A DNA stretch of 11,027 nucleotides, from positions 1 through 11,027 of the forward strand of contig DATGEP010000377.1 in assembly GCA_035310125.1 (NCBI GenBank), written 5' to 3'. Of this stretch, positions 7,456 through 11,027 are shown piece after piece (position 1 is the first letter of the stretch; each line of letters begins with the position of its first letter). The notes beneath the pieces were generated by a model that was given only the letters and a program-made list of their open reading frames with translations, was not told the origin of the DNA and did no database searches. The stretch is from DATGEP01 sp035310125. Its GTDB lineage: Bacteria > Chloroflexota > Ktedonobacteria > Ktedonobacterales > JADMIN01. Both the position numbers and the translations under genes were made by a program.

Positions 7456-7555
7456 AAGATTATCTACTTTACCGCGTGTAGTGGATGCGCCGCGCGGTTC
7501 TGGATGCGCGAGCGCCGGTTACGATGATGAGCCAGTGCTGGCGCGAGGGGACACT

Positions 7556-7999
7556 ATGCGAATGACGATGAAGGGCGACTATGGTCTACGGGCGATGATA
7601 GACCTGGCTGCGCACTACGGGAAAGGTCCGGTGCCGAGCGGTGAGATCGCCGCGCGTCAGCTCGTCCCCGAACACTTTCTCGATCAACTGCTCATCACGC
7701 TACGGCGGGCGGGGTTACTCAAGAGCCAGCGTGGCCCACAGGGAGGGCACATGCTGGCGCGGCCACCCTCGCAGATCAGCATGGGCGATGTTATCTATGC
7801 GTTGGAGGGGAATACGGCGCCGATGGAGTGCGTGCCGAATCCGTCGGTGTGCCAGCTAGCGCCTGGATGTGGCATGCGCGATGTGTGGATCCAAGTTGAG
7901 GACTTCGCGCAGCAATTGCTGAACGCGACGAACCTTGAGCAGCTTGCGCAGCGACACCGCGTGCCGTCACAAGAAACCGAAGTAATGTACTACATCTAG
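7556..7999 (+). CDS. Rrf2-family transcriptional regulator with three cysteines
   Basis: The product is 147 residues, the usual Rrf2 length. It has an N-terminal MKGDYGLRAMIDLA helix and a winged helix-turn-helix at about 26-69 (EIAARQLVPEHFLDQLLITLRRAGL, then the wing RGPQGGHMLA). A cysteine loop carries C92, C99 and C105 (C-x6-C-x5-C). IscR has C-x5-C-x5-C plus a His ligand; here the residue 3 after the last Cys is Arg. Fe-S binding is therefore plausible but not certain. The ORF is open 25 codons further upstream. ATG 7556 is chosen because GAGGGG (7545-7550) lies 5 nt before it and the family motif starts right there; ATG 7562 and 7568 are close alternatives. cysK begins 103 bp downstream on the same strand, so the likely role is control of cysteine or Fe-S supply. 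Confidence 0.9.
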   Translation: MRMTMKGDYGLRAMIDLAAHYGKGPVPSGEIAARQLVPEHFLDQLLITLRRAGLLKSQRGPQGGHMLARPPSQISMGDVIYALEGNTAPMECVPNPSVCQLAPGCGMRDVWIQVEDFAQQLLNATNLEQLAQRHRVPSQETEVMYYI

Positions 8000-8088
8000 C
8001 ATGACGTGACGCGCGCTGCGGGCATGTGAAGCTAGAACGCGCGCACTGGGAACCTGGCGAGCTACGATGGTGGGATCGAGACGAGCGA

Positions 8089-8095
8089 AAGGGAG
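8089..8095 (+). promoter_or_regulatory. ribosome binding site deciding the cysK start
   Basis: AAGGGAG lies 7 nt before GTG 8103. The in-frame ATG at 8067 has no comparable site and would add 12 residues (MVGSRRAKGRWA) absent from normal CysK N-termini, so GTG 8103 is preferred. Confidence 0.6.
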
Positions 8096-8102
8096 ATGGG
8101 CC

Positions 8103-9035
8103 GTGCCACACTGGGCTAATGACGCGACGGAGCTGATTGGTCATACGCCGCTTGTGAAGCTGAACCGGGTCGTGCCGCCTGGCGCGATCGTGCTCGCCAA
8201 ACTGGAGTCGTTTCAGCCGGGATACAGTGTCAAGGACCGGATCGCGGTCAGTATGGTGCATGCGGCGGAGCAAGAGGGCCGTATTCAGCCGGGAGCGACG
8301 ATTATCGAGCCGACGAGCGGCAATACTGGTATCGGTCTGGCGTGGGTGGCGGCGGCGAAAGGCTATCGCTGCATTTTGGTGATGCCGGAGACGGTGAGCA
8401 CGGAGCGGCGCATGGTGCTGCGGCGGCTGGGTGCCGAGGTGGTGCTTACGCCGGGGGCGGAGCGCATGAATGGGGCGATCGCGCGCGCCACGCAGATCGC
8501 GGCGGAGACGCCGAACTCATGGATTCCCCAGCAGTTCGAGAATCCAGCAAATCCCGACATCCACCGGACGACAACCGCGGAGGAAATCTGGTCGGACACG
8601 GATGGGCAGGTGGACGCGCTGGTCTCAGGAATCGGGACGGGTGGGACACTGACAGGCGTGGCGGAATTACTAAAGGAACGCAAGCCGAGCTTCCGTGCGG
8701 TGGCGGTCGAGCCATCAACGTCGGCGGTGCTTTCCGGCGGGAAGCCGGGGCCGACGAAGATTCAAGGGATTGGGGCGGGGTTCATCCCGAAGGTGCTGCG
8801 GACGGACTTGATTGACGAGATCGTGCAGGTGGGTGACAATGACGCGGTGGAGATGGCACGGCGGCTGGCACGCGAGGAGGGGTTGCTGACCGGTATCAGC
8901 AGCGGCGCGGCGGCGTGGGCGGCGGCACAGCTGGCCGGGCGGCCGGAGTACACGGGGAAGGTGATCGTGGCAATCTTCCCGTCCGCGGGCGAGCGATATC
9001 TCAGCACGGTGCTCTATGACGACGTCCGCGAATAA
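8103..9035 (+). CDS. cysK: cysteine synthase A (O-acetylserine sulfhydrylase)
   Basis: This PLP enzyme makes L-cysteine and acetate from O-acetylserine and sulfide in the cytosol. The product is 310 residues from GTG 8103, the normal CysK length. It begins MPHWANDATELIGHTPLVKL, a typical family N-terminus. Visible motifs are the Schiff-base lysine K44 (YSVKDR), the substrate loop TSGNTG (71-76), the phosphate-binding GIGTGGT (176-182), GISSGA (264-269, whose Ser contacts the PLP pyridine N) and SAGERYLST near the end. All key residues are present, so the enzyme should be active. The Rrf2 gene ends 103 bp upstream with no terminator visible, and the hydrolase ORF starts inside the last 20 bp of cysK. 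This suggests a three-gene transcript. In Bacillus, CysK also acts as the partner of the Rrf2 regulator CymR; a similar partnership here is possible but unproven. Confidence 0.96.
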   Translation: MPHWANDATELIGHTPLVKLNRVVPPGAIVLAKLESFQPGYSVKDRIAVSMVHAAEQEGRIQPGATIIEPTSGNTGIGLAWVAAAKGYRCILVMPETVSTERRMVLRRLGAEVVLTPGAERMNGAIARATQIAAETPNSWIPQQFENPANPDIHRTTTAEEIWSDTDGQVDALVSGIGTGGTLTGVAELLKERKPSFRAVAVEPSTSAVLSGGKPGPTKIQGIGAGFIPKVLRTDLIDEIVQVGDNDAVEMARRLAREEGLLTGISSGAAAWAAAQLAGRPEYTGKVIVAIFPSAGERYLSTVLYDDVRE

Positions 9036-9897
9036 AGAGCAGTTCGCGCTGCCGGAGGGATGCGAGGAGGGATACGCCGAGACCAACGGAACGCGGCTGC
9101 ACTATGTGGCGGCGGGAACGGGGCCGCTGGTTCTGCTGCTCCACGGATTCCCGGCGTTCTGGTATTCCTGGCGGCATCAGCTACCGGTGCTGGCTGGGCG
9201 TTTTCGGGTGGTAGCGCCCGATCTGCGTGGGTATAACCTCTCGGAGAAGCCGGCGGGCGGTTACGATCTTGCGTCGCTGAGCGCGGACATTCGCGGGCTG
9301 ATCGAGGCGCTGGGTGAGCGGCACGCGCATGTGGTGGGGCACGACTGGGGCGGTGTCGTCGCCTGGGCTACGGCGATACGTGCGCCGGAGTCGGTGCGAC
9401 GGTTGGTGGTGGTGAACGCGCCGCACCCGGCGGCGATGCTGCGCGAGCTGCGGAGACCGAGGCAACTGTGGCGCAGCGCCTACATGGGCTTCTTCCAGCT
9501 TCGCGGTATGGCGGAGCGGGCGGTGGAGCGCGACGGGTACGCGCTGGTGCGGCGGACGCTGCGGGCGGCGGACCGTGGGGAGGCGTGGCTGACGGACGAG
9601 GATATCGCGCGGTACGTGGCGGCTATCGCGCGGCCTGGGGCGCTCACAGCGGCGCTGGAGTATTATCGGCAGCTGCGCCACGACTGGCAGGCGCTCAGCC
9701 CCATGCGAGTAGTGACGGCGCCGACGCTGGTGTTGTGGGGTGAGCTGGACCCGTACATGGGCGTGGGAGCGCTGGAGGGGCTGGATCGCTGGGTACGCGA
9801 GCCACGTATTCGGCGCTTTCCGACGGCGGGGCACTGGTTGAACGAGCAGGAGTCGGAGCGGGTAAACGCGGAGCTGCTGGCGTTTCTCTTGGAGTAG
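9016..9897 (+). CDS. alpha/beta hydrolase, epoxide hydrolase-like
   Basis: The product is 293 residues, the usual size of bacterial epoxide hydrolases and haloalkane dehalogenases. It has the oxyanion motif HGFP (43-46), the nucleophile Asp110 in GHDWGG, the acid Asp245 (WGELDP) and the base His273 (GHWLNE). Lid tyrosines at about 156 and 217 (YMGFFQL, EYYRQL) sit where epoxide hydrolases place the two Tyr that activate the epoxide. That favours an epoxide hydrolase over a dehalogenase; the substrate is unknown. The ATG lies inside the end of cysK (20-bp overlap) and has no strong Shine-Dalgarno sequence, so translation is probably coupled to cysK. The N-terminus matches the family without a signal peptide, so the enzyme is cytosolic. 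A link between epoxide hydrolysis and cysteine synthesis is not known to me. Confidence 0.9.
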   Translation: MTTSANKEQFALPEGCEEGYAETNGTRLHYVAAGTGPLVLLLHGFPAFWYSWRHQLPVLAGRFRVVAPDLRGYNLSEKPAGGYDLASLSADIRGLIEALGERHAHVVGHDWGGVVAWATAIRAPESVRRLVVVNAPHPAAMLRELRRPRQLWRSAYMGFFQLRGMAERAVERDGYALVRRTLRAADRGEAWLTDEDIARYVAAIARPGALTAALEYYRQLRHDWQALSPMRVVTAPTLVLWGELDPYMGVGALEGLDRWVREPRIRRFPTAGHWLNEQESERVNAELLAFLLE

Positions 9898-9994
9898 CGC
9901 CTGGCGCCGCCGCGCACGAGATGGCAGCTCGTCATACGGGATCGCGCTGGACGCTCGCGACCATGAACGGCCGCCGTACGAGACGGAATGCGGG

Positions 9995-10103
9995 CTGATA
10001 CGCCGTCGCACCATACCGTTGTCGTTTGCCGTGCCATTAGGGCGTGAGCCCGCCGCGGGAGCGCAGAGTCGCTCGACAGCGGTGTGGTGCGACGGCGTGT
10101 CAG
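9995..10103. repeat. 109-bp element with 30-bp near-perfect inverted repeats
   Basis: The left arm (9995-10024) and the right arm (10074-10103) are reverse complements at 27 of 30 positions. The three differences (9999/10099, 10014/10084, 10019/10079) are all T opposite G, so plus-strand RNA would form an unbroken 30-bp stem with three G.U pairs. The 49-nt interior holds GGGC-GTGA-GCCC (10040-10051), whose loop is a GNRA tetraloop, and AGCG-N6-CGCT (10060-10073), which abuts the main stem. There is no T-run on either side, so it is not a standard terminator. No clear target-site duplication is visible; GAGACG occurs on both sides (9980-9985, 10105-10110) but not at the arm ends. It could be a MITE or other non-autonomous element, or a structured RNA. 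Confidence 0.75.
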
Positions 10104-10177
10104 AGAGACGTGTTGGCCGGCCGCTGGAAAAACAGACTGGAGTGTGGTTGGAGGATAAAAGCTGACTTCAGCAATAC

Positions 10178-10207
10178 TTGAAACGTCACCCAACGAACCT
10201 TTCTCAT
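10178..10207 (+). promoter_or_regulatory. weak candidate promoter of the AraC-family gene
   Basis: TTGAAA (10178-10183, 5 of 6) and TCTCAT (10202-10207, 4 of 6) are separated by 18 bp. Transcription would start near 10214, inside the hairpin at 10209-10233, giving a leader of about 43 nt. Confidence 0.25.
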
Positions 10208-10208
10208 C

Positions 10209-10233
10209 CCTTCTTTTCTATGAGCAAAGAAGG
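10209..10233. promoter_or_regulatory. 8-bp hairpin ahead of the AraC-family gene
   Basis: CCTTCTTT (10209-10216) and AAAGAAGG (10226-10233) are perfect reverse complements around a 9-nt loop. The hairpin sits 23 bp before the start codon, so it could be an operator over the start site or a leader hairpin near the ribosome binding site. Confidence 0.45.
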
Positions 10234-10256
10234 AAGCGGCGAGAAAAGGGGGTGTG

Positions 10257-11027
10257 ATGGTTGAGAACCACCGCGCGAATGTCACGACGAATACAGCCGC
10301 TCGCGCCGATGTCTCCCAGCTTGCGGCCAATGAAATCGCGGTCGACGAGACCATTGGGTGGCGCACCCAGCGAACGACGTTGGTGCTTGGGCCAGGCCGG
10401 GCGCTGTATATGGGGATGGGACAATCCTCCACGCTCCACCGTCACTACGCTACACAGGTCAGCATCAGCCTGGGCGCTCCTTTGCAGGTGCGGACGCGCG
10501 CGAGTGGACCATACACCGAGCAGCAGAGCTTGATCGTTGGCCCCAATATCCCGCATCAGGTCGAGATGACAGAGGGACCTTTCTTCGTTCTCTGGAGCGA
10601 GGCTCGCGCGCTTGCTGATCTCGCCCGCCGCCTAAGGAGCGCGTCTGCCTCCGAACTTCCGGCCCTTCCTGTGGACCTGCTCAACATCCTTCTGCCCGTC
10701 CTGCTAGCGTCTGGGGGACAGGCGCCAGACAAGCAGGCTGGGCAGGCTCTCCTCTCACACGTCCTCACGACGCTGATCGGCCCGACCTGGGATAAAGGCC
10801 CGGGCGATCCGCGTATTGCGACCGCGCGATCTCTGGTGACCCCACATCTCCTCGTTGCGCAATCCCAGCCGATCAAGCATCTCGCCACATCCGTTTATCT
10901 CTCGCCCAGTCGCTTTCGCCACCTCTTTCTCAGCGAAATGGGCCTGTCGGTGCAGAGCTATCTGCGCTGGCAGCGCTTGCTGGCCGCCCTGCGCGCCAGC
11001 GCATATGGGGCGTCCCTCACTGAGGCT
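10257..11027 (+). CDS. AraC-family transcriptional regulator, 3' end outside window
   Basis: The open frame runs to the window end without a stop (257 codons seen). The N-terminal part looks like a cupin-type sensor (ALYMGMG, then HRHYATQVSISLG with H61 and H63, and IPH at 100), as in AraC regulators that sense a small molecule. A helical linker follows at about 115-175. The first helix-turn-helix is clear at about 203-246: IKHLATSVYLSPSRFRHLF, then EMGLSVQSYLRWQRLLAAL. The second begins at the edge (SLTEA, matching the usual S-x-T-x-A-A helix start). About 30-40 residues are probably missing. ATG 10257 has AGGGGG (10247-10252) 4 nt upstream; GTG 10254 is an in-frame alternative. The long stem element and a hairpin lie directly upstream. 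The target genes are unknown. Confidence 0.85.
   Translation, partial: MVENHRANVTTNTAARADVSQLAANEIAVDETIGWRTQRTTLVLGPGRALYMGMGQSSTLHRHYATQVSISLGAPLQVRTRASGPYTEQQSLIVGPNIPHQVEMTEGPFFVLWSEARALADLARRLRSASASELPALPVDLLNILLPVLLASGGQAPDKQAGQALLSHVLTTLIGPTWDKGPGDPRIATARSLVTPHLLVAQSQPIKHLATSVYLSPSRFRHLFLSEMGLSVQSYLRWQRLLAALRASAYGASLTEA

Larger units (their letters stand above)
9898..10256. other. 359-bp intergenic region
   Basis: No convincing gene is present on either strand. From left to right it holds a weak 5-bp hairpin shortly after the hydrolase stop (ACGAG 9916-9920, CTCGT 9928-9932, no T-run). Next are the 109-bp inverted-repeat element at 9995-10103, a short near-palindrome GCTGA-CT-TCAGC (10161-10172), and a weak promoter with a hairpin ahead of the AraC-type gene. 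The minus-strand ORFs crossing it look like shadows. Confidence 0.6.

Noticed and set aside
8067..8102. ATG start 12 codons upstream for cysK
   Set aside because: It has no ribosome binding site, while GTG 8103 has AAGGGAG at 7 nt and gives the normal CysK N-terminus.
9995..10103. Inverted-repeat element as an intrinsic terminator or an integron attC site
   Set aside because: No T-run follows either arm, so it is not a standard terminator. The ends lack the RYYYAAC and GTTRRRY core boxes, so it is not attC-like.
10100..10888. Minus-strand ORFs across the AraC-type gene and its upstream region
   Set aside because: The plus-strand frame has a clear AraC helix-turn-helix and a good ribosome binding site. 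The minus-strand frames are Arg/Ser-rich shadows.
1..11027. CRISPR arrays, tRNA or rRNA genes, intact insertion sequences
   Set aside because: No regularly spaced repeats, cloverleaf-like sequences, rRNA stretches or transposase motifs were seen on either strand by eye.

Overview
This is a GC-rich bacterial window with densely packed genes. The gene content is a Rad50/Mre11-type pair, an IPT/TIG surface protein with a Gly/Pro/Tyr-rich tail, an Rrf2 regulator beside cysK, an epoxide-hydrolase-like enzyme and an AraC regulator. The promoters look like ordinary sigma-70 sites and the ribosome binding sites (RBS) are purine-rich. A high-GC Chloroflexota-type soil organism would fit, but this is inference only: no rRNA or other marker gene is present.

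Left block, minus strand (50-7305). A ribbon-helix-helix-like gene (6781-7305) is followed by an IPT/TIG membrane protein (4884-6497). Then come a metallophosphoesterase of the SbcD/Mre11 type (3226-4716) and an SbcC/Rad50-like ATPase (50-3229). The last two overlap by ATGA and form one unit. Each of the three transcription units has a recognisable -35/-10 pair with 17-bp spacing. The ATPase carries a two-pass hydrophobic hairpin in the middle of its coiled coil, where classical SbcC/Rad50 has a CxxC zinc hook. The complex may therefore be tied to the membrane.

Divergent control region (7306-7555). The promoter of the ribbon-helix-helix-like gene has a perfect palindrome of the GAAC-N4-GTTC type over the predicted transcription start. 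The Rrf2 side carries three further small dyads.

Right block, plus strand (7556-9897). An Rrf2 regulator with three cysteines, cysteine synthase A (cysK) and an alpha/beta hydrolase with epoxide-hydrolase features lie in series. The last two overlap by 20 bp. The regulator probably controls cysteine or Fe-S homeostasis through cysK.

Right edge. A 359-bp non-coding stretch (9898-10256) contains a 109-bp element with 30-bp arms. It can fold on the plus strand into an uninterrupted 30-bp stem with only three G.U pairs, capped by two small hairpins. It looks like a small mobile element of the MITE type or a structured RNA. A second hairpin sits just ahead of an AraC-family regulator (from 10257) that runs off the window. 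The best candidates for something undescribed are the stem element at 9995-10103 and the membrane-hairpin Rad50-like/Mre11-like pair.
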